The notes: generated by a model from the letters alone, not told the origin. DNA of 64,000 bases from Ralstonia condita (GCF_958405655.1 NZ_CATYWO010000002.1:124001-188000), one strand, 5' to 3'; positions 17,071 to 26,243 are shown, counted from the first letter of the stretch. Translations and numbers: made by a program.

Positions 17071-17496
17071 CTATCCTAGCCTGCGGCAGGTGAGTCAGCA
17101 CCACACCACGCTGTCATAGCCGACCGTGCGGCGATAGACGCTCATGCCATGCCACGTGCTGTATTCCATGTATGCACATGTCAGCACGACGATCCAGTTG
17201 GCTACCGTGGTGGATATATCACCTCCCTCGCTGCCCGCCCGATCGCAATTTGATCGGCACGCTTGCAGTCTATGAGAGGGGCGTCCAAAACCATTGCGCG
17301 AGCAACGACGCTTCTTGGCGCCTATTCCCGGGCCCGGCTCCTTGGAGGGCACGACGCGCCGCATGCATGCAACGGCATGAGCGCAGGCGCGCGCCCGCAC
17401 ATCCCGCCGCACGGTGGGACGACGCGGCGGGACGAGCCGCCGCCGACATGGGCATCCGCCCGCCGGGCACCAACCCGGGCAGGCGATGCCTCAACG
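17071..17496. other. Intergenic region between cupin pseudogene and porin
   Basis: These 426 bases separate convergent units. A GC-rich imperfect stem lies at about 17458-17487, just past the porin stop. It has no T-tract and may weakly end porin transcription. A possible short minus-strand reading near 17095-17170 looks partly coding-like (Tyr/Trp-rich) but has no supported start. Nothing else could be assigned. Confidence 0.45.
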
Positions 17497-18597
17497 TCAA
17501 AACGAATGGTGCACGCCGGTGCTCACCACGATCTGGCTGCGGTTGGCCGACACACCGACGCCGTTGATGGCGGCCGACGGCGCATCCCCGGACGCGCGCT
17601 GATACGTCCCCTGCACGTACACCTGGGTACGCTTGGAGAACGCATACACGTTGCCCAGGCTGAACTGGTTCCAGCGCGCGCCCTCGTACTTGCTGAACGT
17701 GTAACCCACGTTGAGCGTATTCGCGCCGCTGTAGTGCCACGCGGTGCCGAGGTCGACGTTCTGCGCGCGGGCGTTGGCACCGCCGAGCGTGATGCGCGTC
17801 TGCGTGTACACCGCGTTGATCTGCACCGGCAGGCTGCTGAACTGGTACAGCGCGCCAGCGCCGAACGACTTGACCGAGCTCATCGGCGTCATCGTGCCTG
17901 GCACCAGCGTCGTGCCCAGCGTGTTGGTGATACCCAGCCGGCCTGCGATGTCCAGTGCCCGATCATTCGACGCGGTATAAGCCGCGGCGGCGCGGAAGCC
18001 TCCGTTGGTGTAGTACGCGCCCAGGCTGTAGCTGCGGCTCTTGGTCGGCGAGCCCGGCACTTCGCCAAAGCCATACATGCCGCCCAGTTGCAGCCCGCCG
18101 AAGATGGGCGAGACATAGCGCACGGCATTGTCGATCTGGAACTGGTTGGCCAGGTTGTCGAAATTGCCCGGGTGGAACAGATAGAAGTTCGTCAGTTGGA
18201 AGCCGTTACTCAGACGGCCGAGGTAGTCGAACATGAAATCGGCCTGATGGCCGAGCTGTACATTGCCAAGGCTCTCATTCGACAGGCCAACCCAAGCCGT
18301 ACGGTTGAAGAGCTTGCCGGCCACCACGCTATTGCCCGAGTCCCCCAGGAAACCCGACTCCAACTGAAAGATGGCCTGCGTGCCGTGACCGAGGTCTTCC
18401 GTTCCGCGAAAGCCGAAGCGATCCGGCTGCATGGTGCCTGGGTCCATGCGCAGCGCCGATCCACTGGTCGTGGCGCTCCTGACGTTGTTGATGTAGGCCA
18501 CCCCCTGGTCGATGCTGCCGTACAGCGTCACGCTGCTCTGCGCCGCGGCGGTGCCGGTCAAGCCCATCGCCGCCAGGGCGAGAAGTGTCTTCCTCAT
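17497..18597 (-). CDS. General porin (Burkholderiales type)
   Basis: A 366-residue outer-membrane trimeric porin. The signal peptide MRKTLLALAAMGLTGTAAAQ is followed directly by SSVTLYGSIDQGV, the standard first strand of OmpC-like porins in Burkholderiales. RFGFRGTEDLGHGTQAIFQLE forms the second and third strands and eyelet region, and the chain ends with VHHSF, whose C-terminal Phe is the BAM insertion signal. It forms a passive channel for small anionic or aromatic compounds. It is the last gene of the minus-strand catabolic cluster, 157 bp after the reductase gene, and has its own operator-like site matching one upstream of the first operon gene, so it probably supplies the cluster's substrate. 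Confidence 0.92.
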   Translation of the reverse strand: MRKTLLALAAMGLTGTAAAQSSVTLYGSIDQGVAYINNVRSATTSGSALRMDPGTMQPDRFGFRGTEDLGHGTQAIFQLESGFLGDSGNSVVAGKLFNRTAWVGLSNESLGNVQLGHQADFMFDYLGRLSNGFQLTNFYLFHPGNFDNLANQFQIDNAVRYVSPIFGGLQLGGMYGFGEVPGSPTKSRSYSLGAYYTNGGFRAAAAYTASNDRALDIAGRLGITNTLGTTLVPGTMTPMSSVKSFGAGALYQFSSLPVQINAVYTQTRITLGGANARAQNVDLGTAWHYSGANTLNVGYTFSKYEGARWNQFSLGNVYAFSKRTQVYVQGTYQRASGDAPSAAINGVGVSANRSQIVVSTGVHHSF

Positions 18598-18673
18598 GTC
18601 TTTCCTCCGGTGGCCGGGTTACCCGCCCGGCCGGTTGTTATCGCTGTCTTGGTGGACAAGCTCCTGGCGATCT

Positions 18674-18689
18674 GTTTCATATACAAAAC
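18674..18689 (-). promoter_or_regulatory. IclR-type operator candidate upstream of the porin
   Basis: On the minus strand the 16-mer GTTTTGTATATGAAAC lies 77 bp before the porin start. It matches 13 of 16 bases of the site before the first gene of the same cluster (GTTTTACCTATGAAAC at 31604-31619). The ends are an inverted repeat (GTTT/AAAC). A related partial copy, GTTTGATAAAAGAAC on the plus strand, follows at 18693-18707. Binding by the cluster's IclR protein is inferred. Confidence 0.55.
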
Positions 18690-18754
18690 GCCGTTTGATA
18701 AAAGAACTGCAGGTAAAAAAAAGCGCACGGCTGGTCAGGCCGGCGCGTCAATAC

Positions 18755-19711
18755 TCAAAGATCGATCACCAGGCGCTTTCCCTTGCAGCCCGACACGCAC
18801 ACCATCATGGTCTGATTCGATGCGCGCTCGCTCTTGGAAAGCACGCTGTCACGATGGTCCGGCTCGCCTTCCAGTACGCGCGTCTCGCACGAGCCGCACA
18901 CACCTTCCTTGCAGCTGTATTCGACCTCGACACCCGCTTCGAGCAGCGCGTCGAGCAGGGACTTGCCAGCGGGCACACACAGCTCGGCGCCGGTGCGCAT
19001 CAGCTTGACCGTGTACTCGCCCTCCTGCACGGAGGCCACGGTGGCCTCTGCGGCAAACCGCTCGATGTGAACGTTGGTGTAACCGAGTTCCTCGCACGCG
19101 GCCTCGAACGCCCGCAACATCGGCCCCGGGCCGCAGCAGTAGAAATGCGTGTCAGCCGAGTGCCCCGCAAGCAGCGCCTTCAGATCCGGCGGGCCGCCGG
19201 CTTGCGCATCGAAGTGAAGACGCACCGCATCGCCATGCACAGCCAGCGCATCGACAAACGCCGCTTCGGCACGCGAGCGCGCGCAGTACAGCATCGAGAA
19301 CGCCCTGCCGCGCTCGGCGAGCCGGCGCGCCATGCAGACGATCGGCGTCACGCCAATGCCTCCCGCCACCAGGACCGTATGCGGCGCACGCTCATCGAGT
19401 GCAAAGTGATTGCGCGGCCCGCCCACCTTGAGCGTCGAGCCGACGCGCAGTTGCTCGTGCACGTAGCGCGAGCCCCCGCGACTGTTTCGATCCAGCAGCA
19501 CACCGACCACATAACGGTCACGCGCTTCCGGTGCGCCGCACAGCGAGTAACTGCGCACCAGGCCGTTGCCCAGGTGCAGATCGATATGCGCACCGGGGGC
19601 GTACTCGGGCAGCGTCTTGCCTTCCACATCGCGCAGCTCCACGCTCACGATGCCTTCCGCTTCGTAGCGCATCGCCTGCACCCGCAGGGTGAGGGGGGGA
19701 TTCGTAGTCAT
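18755..19711 (-). CDS. PDR/VanB-type FMN and [2Fe-2S] oxygenase reductase
   Basis: A 318-residue electron-transfer protein. The N-terminal flavin domain has RSYS (53-56) for FMN. The NAD domain has GGIGVTP (117-123) and the CGPGPML segment (193-199). The C-terminal plant-type ferredoxin binds [2Fe-2S] through Cys267, Cys272, Cys275 and Cys305. This order (flavin, NAD, ferredoxin) is that of phthalate dioxygenase reductase and VanB, which feed electrons from NADH to a Rieske oxygenase. The Rieske gene of the same cluster (30124-31191) is the obvious partner although it is 11 kb away. The gene follows the dioxygenase gene by 21 bp. Confidence 0.9.
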   Translation of the reverse strand: MTTNPPLTLRVQAMRYEAEGIVSVELRDVEGKTLPEYAPGAHIDLHLGNGLVRSYSLCGAPEARDRYVVGVLLDRNSRGGSRYVHEQLRVGSTLKVGGPRNHFALDERAPHTVLVAGGIGVTPIVCMARRLAERGRAFSMLYCARSRAEAAFVDALAVHGDAVRLHFDAQAGGPPDLKALLAGHSADTHFYCCGPGPMLRAFEAACEELGYTNVHIERFAAEATVASVQEGEYTVKLMRTGAELCVPAGKSLLDALLEAGVEVEYSCKEGVCGSCETRVLEGEPDHRDSVLSKSERASNQTMMVCVSGCKGKRLVIDL

Positions 19712-19732
19712 GGCACGTCTCTCAACTTCAAT

Positions 19733-20695
19733 TCAGCGCTTTTCCGTCAGGAACTTGCCTTCCGGCCCGCCGACGTTTTTCTGACGGCGCGTATGCCCGT
19801 CGATTCCGCCTTCGATGGCCCACTCGGCGAACACGGTCGGCCCGGGCTCGAAATCACGCGGCTGCCACTCGCCGTCAAGCTGGTCTTCATCGGCGTAGTA
19901 CTCGATCAGGCCGCCCGCCGGATTCTTGAAGTACCAGAAGTACGCCGACGAAATGGGGTGGCGGCCGGGGCCGAGCTGTGTATCCCAACCGCAGCGCGAC
20001 ATCTGCATGCCACCGCCAAACACTTCGTGAATGTCGCGTACGGTGAACGCCACGTGGTTGAGCCCGCTCCTGGCCTGCGGCGTCTGCAGCAGAAAGAGGT
20101 CGTGATGCCCGCCCTCCGGTTCACATCGCAGGAAAGCGCCACGGCCCGGGTAGTGATCGGACGGTACAAAGCCGAGCTTGTCGATGTAGAAGCGCTCCGT
20201 GGCCGCCACGTCCTTGACGAAGAACACGACGTGACCCACTTCGATGGGCGTAGCGCGTTCGTAGATGGGGCTGGGCTGGTTCACGCGCGGTTTGTCGGTC
20301 CAGGTGTTCATTGCCGCGCATTGCACGTCGATGTCGCGCTTGCGCGAGCGCTGCACACGCACGGCGAGGCCGTTCGGATCGGTGCAGCCGACACGGCCGT
20401 CAGCGTTGACATAGCCGGGCTGCCCAGCCAGGACATCGGCCAGGCGGTCGAGCACGGCTTGAGAGTCCGCTCCCCAGATCACCTCGCGCAACGTGGGACC
20501 GGATTCCATTGCGGGCGGGAGCGACGCATCGTCCGTACGCTTGACACGCACGCGGCACCCATTGAGCGTTTCGAACAGCAAGCCACTGCCGTCTTCAGGC
20601 AGCAGCGCGAGGCCCCAATCCTGGAAGAACTGTTTGCATGCTGCAAGGTCATCGGCACCGTAGACGATTTCGTCGATGCCCCGGATCGTATTCAT
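19733..20695 (-). CDS. Two-domain VOC extradiol-type dioxygenase
   Basis: A 320-residue protein with two vicinal-oxygen-chelate domains (about 1-125 and 150-285). The C-terminal domain has a full extradiol iron triad: His155 (EVGHVVFFVKD), His214 (GLNHVAFTVRD) and Glu265 (GGLIEYYADED). The N-terminal domain lacks these ligands, as in type I extradiol enzymes. It should cleave an aromatic ring next to two hydroxyls, or a similar enediol, with O2. The start at 20695 (MNTIRGIDEIVYGADD) is family-like, and upstream reading is unsupported. It sits between the MFS transporter and reductase genes and probably acts after the Rieske oxygenase. The exact substrate cannot be told. Confidence 0.83.
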   Translation of the reverse strand: MNTIRGIDEIVYGADDLAACKQFFQDWGLALLPEDGSGLLFETLNGCRVRVKRTDDASLPPAMESGPTLREVIWGADSQAVLDRLADVLAGQPGYVNADGRVGCTDPNGLAVRVQRSRKRDIDVQCAAMNTWTDKPRVNQPSPIYERATPIEVGHVVFFVKDVAATERFYIDKLGFVPSDHYPGRGAFLRCEPEGGHHDLFLLQTPQARSGLNHVAFTVRDIHEVFGGGMQMSRCGWDTQLGPGRHPISSAYFWYFKNPAGGLIEYYADEDQLDGEWQPRDFEPGPTVFAEWAIEGGIDGHTRRQKNVGGPEGKFLTEKR

Positions 20696-20778
20696 CTTCC
20701 TCTCCTGCTTTGCGCCGTGGGCCGGCGAAAGCCGCCCACGGTCGCTTTGAATCATTGACGCGTCCGCGCCCTGGTCAT

Positions 20779-22059
20779 TCATTTGGGCGCCGCGGAATGC
20801 GCGGCTGCCGGGATGCCCGGTGCGGCCAGCGCGCCGCTGCGCAGCAAGGCCAAGCCACACACCAGCACGACGAGTTGCGTACCGACCAGGCTGCCAAAGC
20901 CTGCGGCAAGGCCACCGCCGTTCCCCTGGGCAATCACGACGCCCATGACGGCCGGCATGAAGCCCGCCACCAGACTGCCGACGCCATTGACGACACCGAA
21001 GGCACAAGCGACATGTTCAGGCGCGGCATTGAACTGCACGGTGCTCGGAATGGCCGGGCTTTGCAGACCCCAGCACAGGCTGGCTGCGGTCAGCCAGTAG
21101 GCTGCGGCATAGCGATCGGTGCTATTGATGGCCAGCAACACCGCGATGGCCACGCCCAGGCTGCCCAGCACGAACACCAGCGGCACACGGCGACGCGGAA
21201 TGATGTCCAGCAGCAGGCCGCCCAGCAGCACACCCAGCACCGCCGCGTACTGCGGCATCGAAGCCATCCAGCCCATCTCGCGAAGCGAAAAGCCGCGCGC
21301 TTCCTTCAGGTAGGTCGGCAACCAGTTGCTGCTGCCCCACAAGTACGACAGGAAGGCCGCGGTCAACACCGTCATGGTGAGGATGTGCCGGGTATGAAAG
21401 GCGCCGCGGAACATGTCGCCCACCGTACCCAACGCGGCTGGGAATGACTCAGGCTTGGGCATCGCTGCGTAGCGAGCCGGCATGCGCACAAAGGCCAGCA
21501 CCAGCGGAATGCCCAGCAGCAGATTGCACAGGCCCAGCAGATGGAAAGAGGCTTCCCAGTCGGCGTTGGCAATGGCGTAGCCGACCAGCGGATACCCCAC
21601 GGCCAGACCAATGCCGGTGCCCATGTTGAAGATGGCATTGGGCTTGCCGCTCTCACGGCTATCGAAATGGGCCTTGATGTATGACGCGCCCAGCGAGAAC
21701 AGCGGCCCTTCGGCAAAGCCGAGGATGAAACGCGATCCGAGAAGCTCCATGTAGCTGTGGAACCACGGCGAGGCAATGGTGATCACGCCCCACAGACCCA
21801 GTCCGTAGATCAGGCTGCGGCGCACCCCGAACAGCGCCGCGCAGAACGGCGTGAACACGATCGCAGACAGCCCGTACCCTGCCATGAAGGCCGTGGCCAG
21901 CAGGCCCTGGCCGCTGCGGTCACCAGCGGCAATGCCCATGTGCTGGAGAAAGTCGTGCTGCGTGATCAGCACAGCGATATTGATGCGGTCCACATAGGAA
22001 ATGGCCACCACCAGGAAGAGCGTGATCACGCCCAGCCAACGTTGCGATGTCGCGTTCAT
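20779..22059 (-). CDS. MFS transporter, anion:cation symporter family
   Basis: A 426-residue inner-membrane protein with twelve predicted helices. It opens with RWLGVITLFLVVAISYVDRINIAVL, where the DRxNIA pattern is typical of the ACS family that imports organic acids such as phthalate, glucarate or hydroxybenzoates with protons. The cytoplasmic loop motif RRSLIYGLGLWG and the central loop near 200-225 are as expected. The ATG (22059) overlaps by four bases the stop of a 26-codon ORF with a strong ribosome site, so translation seems coupled. Within the catabolic cluster it most likely brings in the starting compound or an intermediate. Confidence 0.88.
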   Translation of the reverse strand: MNATSQRWLGVITLFLVVAISYVDRINIAVLITQHDFLQHMGIAAGDRSGQGLLATAFMAGYGLSAIVFTPFCAALFGVRRSLIYGLGLWGVITIASPWFHSYMELLGSRFILGFAEGPLFSLGASYIKAHFDSRESGKPNAIFNMGTGIGLAVGYPLVGYAIANADWEASFHLLGLCNLLLGIPLVLAFVRMPARYAAMPKPESFPAALGTVGDMFRGAFHTRHILTMTVLTAAFLSYLWGSSNWLPTYLKEARGFSLREMGWMASMPQYAAVLGVLLGGLLLDIIPRRRVPLVFVLGSLGVAIAVLLAINSTDRYAAAYWLTAASLCWGLQSPAIPSTVQFNAAPEHVACAFGVVNGVGSLVAGFMPAVMGVVIAQGNGGGLAAGFGSLVGTQLVVLVCGLALLRSGALAAPGIPAAAHSAAPK

Positions 22060-22136
22060 TGCGCACCTCCGTGCATTTGCAGCGCAAGCGCATGCGTTGA
22101 CTTGGCGGGGGTGCCCTGACCCAAAACGATGTTCAT
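22056..22136 (-). CDS. 26-residue ORF coupled to the MFS gene
   Basis: An ATG at 22136 follows a strong ribosome site (GGAGGAG then a short A-rich spacer) and opens a 26-codon ORF beginning MNIVLGQGTPAKSTH. Its TGA overlaps the ATG of the MFS gene (ATGA at 22056-22059). The ORF sits in the gap between the aldehyde dehydrogenase and transporter genes, in a different frame from both. It could be a leader peptide tuning transporter translation, or simply a coupling device. Without homologues its status as a real peptide is uncertain. The sequence is polar and not membrane-like. Confidence 0.5.
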   Translation of the reverse strand: MNIVLGQGTPAKSTHALALQMHGGAQ

Positions 22137-22166
22137 TGGTTTGTCTCCTCCACGCTGCACTAGGCC

Positions 22167-23663
22167 TCAATTGGCCCAGGCCAGCGGTTGTTCATTCAGG
22201 CCCCAGTAGAGGCTCTTCTGTTCCATGTACTGCAGGATGCCGAGGCGGCCCTTCTCGCGGCCCAGGCCGCTGTCGCGCCAGCCGCCAAACGGCGTCGAGA
22301 TCGAGAACTGCTTGTAGGTGTTGATCCACACGTTGCCGGCCTGCACCGCGCGGCCGACGCGCCAGGCGCGCTTGTAGTCGCGCGTCCAGATGCCCGCAGC
22401 CAGCGCATAGACGCTGTCGTTGGCTTGCTCGATCAATTCGTCTTCATCGTCGAACGGCATGGCGACGAGCACCGGACCGAAGATTTCTTCCTGGCAAATG
22501 CGCGCGCTGTTGGTCAGCCCTTCGATGATGGTCGGCGTGTAGAAGTAGCCCGACTCGCACCCGGCGACGTGCGGACGCAAACCGCCCGTGCGCAGGTGGC
22601 CGCCGTCTTCCACGCCCATCGCCACGTAAGATTCGATCGACTCGCGGTGCCGGTCGGTAATCAGCGGGCCCATCTGCGTGGATTCATCGGCCGGATTGCC
22701 GACACGCAGGCGTGCTGCGCCAGCGGCCAAGCGGTCCATGAACGGTTCATACAGTGAACGCGCCACAAACAGACGTGACCCTGCGATGCACGACTCGCCC
22801 GACGAACTGAAGATGCCGTACAGCACGCCGTTGACTGCGTGATCGAGGTCAGCATCTTCAAACACCATCGTCGGCGACTTGCCGCCGAGTTCGAGCGACA
22901 CCGGCATCATCTTGTCGGCGGCAATGTGCGCGATATGGCGGCCCGTATTCGTGCCGCCTGTGAACGACACGCGACGCACCAGCGGATGCTTCGTAATCGC
23001 ATCGCCAATGACGGAACCCTTGCCCGGCAGCACGCTGATCATGCCCTTGGGCACGCCCGCTTCCTCACAGATGGCGGCAAGCTCCAGCGCCATCAGCGGC
23101 GTGACTTCTGCCGGCTTGACGACGACGGCGTTGCCCGCAGCTAGCGCAGGTGCCATCTTTTGCGCCTCGCTGGCGATGGGCGAGTTCCACGGCGTGATGG
23201 CCGCCACCACGCCCATGGGCTCATGCACGCTCATCGTCAGGCAATCGCCACGCGCGGGCGTGAGCGCCTCTTCCAGCGTCTCGCACGCAGCACCGAAGAA
23301 CTGGAACGTGGCGGCAGCGCTTGCCACCAGGGCGCGCGTCTCGTTGATCGGTTTGCCGTTATCCAGCCGCTGGCGTTGGGCCAGTGCTTCGCTGCGCGAG
23401 CGGATCAGCTCCGCCACGCGATACAGGACAGCGGCGCGCTCGTGCGGCTTGCGCTGCGCCCAGCCGCTGGACAGAAAGGCGCGGTAGGCACCGGCCACGG
23501 CTTCTTCGACATCGGCGACGCTGGCGGCGTTGAGTTCAGCCACCACTTCGCCCGTGGCGGGGTAACGGGTGACATAGCGCTCGCCAGTGCCAAGGCGCCA
23601 TTCGCCAGCAATGCAGATGGGCAGCAAGGACGTTGCGGTTGCGTTCAAGATAGAGACAGTCAT
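22167..23663 (-). CDS. NAD(P)-dependent aldehyde dehydrogenase
   Basis: A 498-residue enzyme of the classic ALDH fold. The general base Glu258 is in SLELGGKSP and the nucleophile Cys292 in SSGESCIAGSR. The oxyanion Asn is in ITPWNSP (160), and SFTGGTNTG (233-241) is the cofactor loop. It is the usual length and oxidises an aldehyde or semialdehyde to the acid in the cytoplasm. The ATG at 23663 fits the family. It lies 16 bp after the aspartate-dehydrogenase-like gene and is co-directional with it. The preceding ThDP-dependent enzyme could deliver the aldehyde by decarboxylating a 2-oxo acid, which would place this step late in the pathway; the order is inference. Confidence 0.92.
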   Translation of the reverse strand: MTVSILNATATSLLPICIAGEWRLGTGERYVTRYPATGEVVAELNAASVADVEEAVAGAYRAFLSSGWAQRKPHERAAVLYRVAELIRSRSEALAQRQRLDNGKPINETRALVASAAATFQFFGAACETLEEALTPARGDCLTMSVHEPMGVVAAITPWNSPIASEAQKMAPALAAGNAVVVKPAEVTPLMALELAAICEEAGVPKGMISVLPGKGSVIGDAITKHPLVRRVSFTGGTNTGRHIAHIAADKMMPVSLELGGKSPTMVFEDADLDHAVNGVLYGIFSSSGESCIAGSRLFVARSLYEPFMDRLAAGAARLRVGNPADESTQMGPLITDRHRESIESYVAMGVEDGGHLRTGGLRPHVAGCESGYFYTPTIIEGLTNSARICQEEIFGPVLVAMPFDDEDELIEQANDSVYALAAGIWTRDYKRAWRVGRAVQAGNVWINTYKQFSISTPFGGWRDSGLGREKGRLGILQYMEQKSLYWGLNEQPLAWAN

Positions 23664-23679
23664 GGCGCAATGGCCTCGC

Positions 23680-24483
23680 TTAAATCGAAACGGCGTGCGC
23701 GCGGTTGCCCAGCGCACGCACTACGCTGAACACCGTCAGCGCAGAAGTCTTGGGATTGGCCGCCAGCGGCTTGCCGCGCATCGTCAGCTCGAAGCCGCCA
23801 AAGGCGCCGCGCGCCTCGACGTGATGGATGTTCTCGTCCACCGTCGGATCGGCCAGCAGCTTGACGTGCGTGTGCTCAAGCCCGAGGCCCGCCAAGGACA
23901 GCGTGGCCGCCACGTTGGCGTTTTTTGGGAACAAACGCGCAGCTTCACGGGCGTTGCCTTCAAAGATCACGGTCGGCTCGCGCAGCGCATCGAGGTCGAA
24001 CTGCTGATCGGCCGGCGTGTCCTTCCAGGCGCGCGGCGGCTTGCGGCCGGTGTAGACCACCGCATCCAGGCCGCCCACGCGCGCAGCGGCCAGTGCATCG
24101 ATGGCCCCGATGGCACCCGACAGCAGCTGCACTTGCGCGTTGCCACGGCGGGCCGCGGCTTCCAGCCGTTCGGCCACGCCGGGTTCGGACAGCGCACCCA
24201 CCGATACCACCAGGCAGTCGATGCCCTGCTCCAACGCCGGCAACACATGCTCTTCAAGCGCATTATGGCCAGCACATTCGACCAGCAGATCAGGATGGGC
24301 GTCCGCCGACAGATGCGTCGTGACACGCGCATTCGGCGCGAACGGGGCGATGGCCTCGCGCGCCTTGTCCATCGCGTGCTCGGGCACGATCACGGCGTCA
24401 AAGCACACATCCGGATCGCTCTTGAGCAGTTCCAGTACGCCTTGCCCGATTGCTCCGCACCCGACCATCGATACATGCAGCAT
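23680..24483 (-). CDS. L-aspartate dehydrogenase-like oxidoreductase
   Basis: A 267-residue NAD(P)-dependent enzyme with a Rossmann motif GCGAIG (8-13). The family pattern includes LLVECAGHNALEEHVLP, VVSVGALSE, LLSGAIGAIDAL and the C-terminal dimer region SLAGLGLEHTHVKLLADP. The catalytic His is expected in the EHTHV stretch. Bona fide aspartate dehydrogenases interconvert aspartate and iminosuccinate/oxaloacetate with NAD(P)H. The start at 24483 has GGAG six bases upstream, unlike the longer reading from 24519. No nadA or nadB is near, so a role in NAD synthesis is unlikely. Placement between a ThDP enzyme and an aldehyde dehydrogenase suggests a catabolic role, possibly on a different amino acid. 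Confidence 0.85.
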   Translation of the reverse strand: MLHVSMVGCGAIGQGVLELLKSDPDVCFDAVIVPEHAMDKAREAIAPFAPNARVTTHLSADAHPDLLVECAGHNALEEHVLPALEQGIDCLVVSVGALSEPGVAERLEAAARRGNAQVQLLSGAIGAIDALAAARVGGLDAVVYTGRKPPRAWKDTPADQQFDLDALREPTVIFEGNAREAARLFPKNANVAATLSLAGLGLEHTHVKLLADPTVDENIHHVEARGAFGGFELTMRGKPLAANPKTSALTVFSVVRALGNRAHAVSI

Positions 24484-24515
24484 GTCTGGCTCCTTCAATT
24501 GGCTCAGTTGCGCGT

Positions 24516-26243
24516 TCACGCCACCACCGTCGTGCGCTCGGCGGCGCGTTCGCCCTGGCCATCCTTGGCTTGTTGATTGACGGGCGGGCCAGCAAAGATG
24601 GTCTTGAAGCTGCCGATGGAGAGCATGTCGATCTCCATCAGGAACGGCCCCTCGCTGCTGGTGGCTTCCTTCAATGCGCTGCCCACGTCGGCCAGATCCG
24701 ACACGCGGCGATGGCGCAATTGCAGCGACTGTGCGAGTGCCGCGTAGTCCGGCGTGTGCAGATCCACGTAATGGCGGCGGCCGCCGTACTGCGCGTCCTG
24801 AATGTTCTTGATGACGCCGTAGCCCTTGTCGTTCATCAGCACGATGACGAGGTTGGCACGCTCCTGCACGGCGGTCGCCAGCTCACCCAGGTTCAGGATG
24901 AAGCCGCCGTCACCGGCCAGACAGAACGTGGTCTTGCCCGATCCGGTTGCTGCCGAGCCGACCGCCGCGCCAATGCCCATCGCCAGACCCTGGCCGATGC
25001 CGCCACCCAGCGCATGCACACCAGCACGCGAATCAAAAATACGGAGTTGGCGATTGCCCCACGTGCTGTTCGACACCGTCACGTCGCGCACCCAGTTGAA
25101 CTCGCGGCCCACTGCGGCTTGCAACGCCTCCACCAGCTTTGCGTACGGACCGAGGCCATCGACCAGCCCGCGCACCGCCGTCTCGTGTGCGACGCGCAGG
25201 TCGGCAGCGAACGTCGCATCGATCTGCATCTTCTGTTCCAGCCGATCAGCCAGGCCATCCAACGCAAGCGCCGAATCGCCGCACACGAAGTAATCGCTGG
25301 CGTAGCAACGGCCCTCCGCCGACGCATCCGCATCGATGCGGTACAGCGGGCGCGGCAGCTTGAGTTCGTACTTGAGCGTTTCGTTGCCACGCAGGCGCGA
25401 GCCGACGACGACCATTGCATCGCACGTCTGGTAGAACGCTTCGACCGGCTTATGCAGGTTGAATGCGCCCAGCGAGCGCGGGTCATCTTCCGGCACGATG
25501 CCGCGGCCCTGCGTGCTGGTGACCACGCCAAAGCCCAGATCCATCAGGCGCTTGACCTGCTTCGCGGCGTGGCGGGCGCCACCGCCGAGCCACAGCATCG
25601 GGCGGCGCGCGCGCGACAGGCGTTCAGCCAGTTCATCCAGCGCGTGGGCCGACGGCACATGCTGAGGCACCTGCAGCGGGCGCAGGTCGTCCGGCATCGG
25701 GATCAGCGCGGCTTGAATATCGATGGGAATCTCTACGCTCACCGGGCCCGCCGGCGCCGTCAGCGCGGTCTGTACGGCTAGCTTCATCGTGCTGATGGCG
25801 GTATCGGCGCTGCGCACGCGGAAGGCCGCCTTGGAAACGGCCTTGAGCATCGTGAGCTGGTCCGGCGCTTCGTGGATGTACGCGAGGCTCTGGTCCAGAT
25901 AAGGCGTCTCGATCTGGCCCGTAATGTGCAGCAACGGTGTGCCGGCGGTCAGTGCTTCGACCATGGCGCCCGCGGCGTTGCCAGCCGCGGTGCCGGTGCT
26001 GGTCAGGCAGACACCGAGGCCGCCCGTGGTACGGGCATAGGCGTCGGCCATGTTGGCGCCGCCGGCTTCACCGCGCGCCATGATGAAGCGGATCTTGCCG
26101 CGCTCGCCCATCGCATCGAGGATGGGCATGTTGTGGATGGAGATGACACCAAAAGCGGCCTTGACCTCGCAGGCCTCCAGGAAGGCTGCAATCGCGTGGC
26201 CCACCGTGACCAGTTGCGGTTCCTGTTGTTGTCTATTAAGCAT
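24516..26243 (-). CDS. ThDP-dependent enzyme (acetolactate synthase/decarboxylase fold)
   Basis: A 575-residue enzyme with three domains. The N-terminal pyrimidine-binding part has catalytic Glu59 in MARGEAGGANMADAYA. A central Rossmann-like domain spans about 190-335. The C-terminal pyrophosphate-binding part has the GDGGFILNLGEL...MNDKGYG motif (about 444-473) for Mg-ThDP. The fold covers acetolactate synthase, benzoylformate decarboxylase and related 2-oxo acid enzymes. No regulatory small subunit is nearby and the gene lies in a catabolic cluster, so a decarboxylase or carboligase role is more likely than branched-chain synthesis. It overlaps the SDR gene upstream by 8 bp. The product would suit the next-door aldehyde dehydrogenase. 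Confidence 0.86.
   Translation of the reverse strand: MLNRQQQEPQLVTVGHAIAAFLEACEVKAAFGVISIHNMPILDAMGERGKIRFIMARGEAGGANMADAYARTTGGLGVCLTSTGTAAGNAAGAMVEALTAGTPLLHITGQIETPYLDQSLAYIHEAPDQLTMLKAVSKAAFRVRSADTAISTMKLAVQTALTAPAGPVSVEIPIDIQAALIPMPDDLRPLQVPQHVPSAHALDELAERLSRARRPMLWLGGGARHAAKQVKRLMDLGFGVVTSTQGRGIVPEDDPRSLGAFNLHKPVEAFYQTCDAMVVVGSRLRGNETLKYELKLPRPLYRIDADASAEGRCYASDYFVCGDSALALDGLADRLEQKMQIDATFAADLRVAHETAVRGLVDGLGPYAKLVEALQAAVGREFNWVRDVTVSNSTWGNRQLRIFDSRAGVHALGGGIGQGLAMGIGAAVGSAATGSGKTTFCLAGDGGFILNLGELATAVQERANLVIVLMNDKGYGVIKNIQDAQYGGRRHYVDLHTPDYAALAQSLQLRHRRVSDLADVGSALKEATSSEGPFLMEIDMLSIGSFKTIFAGPPVNQQAKDGQGERAAERTTVVA

Noticed and set aside
17095..17412. Minus-strand reading ending in a Tyr/Trp-rich segment between the cupin pseudogene and the porin
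   Set aside because: Only the last 25-35 codons look coding-like, no start with a ribosome site was found, and no family was recognised, so it is not listed as a gene.
18512..20758. Very long plus-strand open frame (about 750 codons) across porin, reductase and dioxygenase genes
   Set aside because: It is antisense to three well-recognised minus-strand genes and has the Arg/His-rich composition of a GC-bias shadow frame, with no motif.
23680..24483. Aspartate-dehydrogenase-like gene considered as nadX of NAD synthesis
   Set aside because: No nadA, nadB or nadC gene is adjacent; the catabolic operon context argues against it, although the sequence alone cannot exclude it.
24516..26243. ThDP enzyme considered as acetolactate synthase for branched-chain synthesis
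   Set aside because: No small regulatory subunit or ilv genes are near and the gene is embedded in a catabolic operon.
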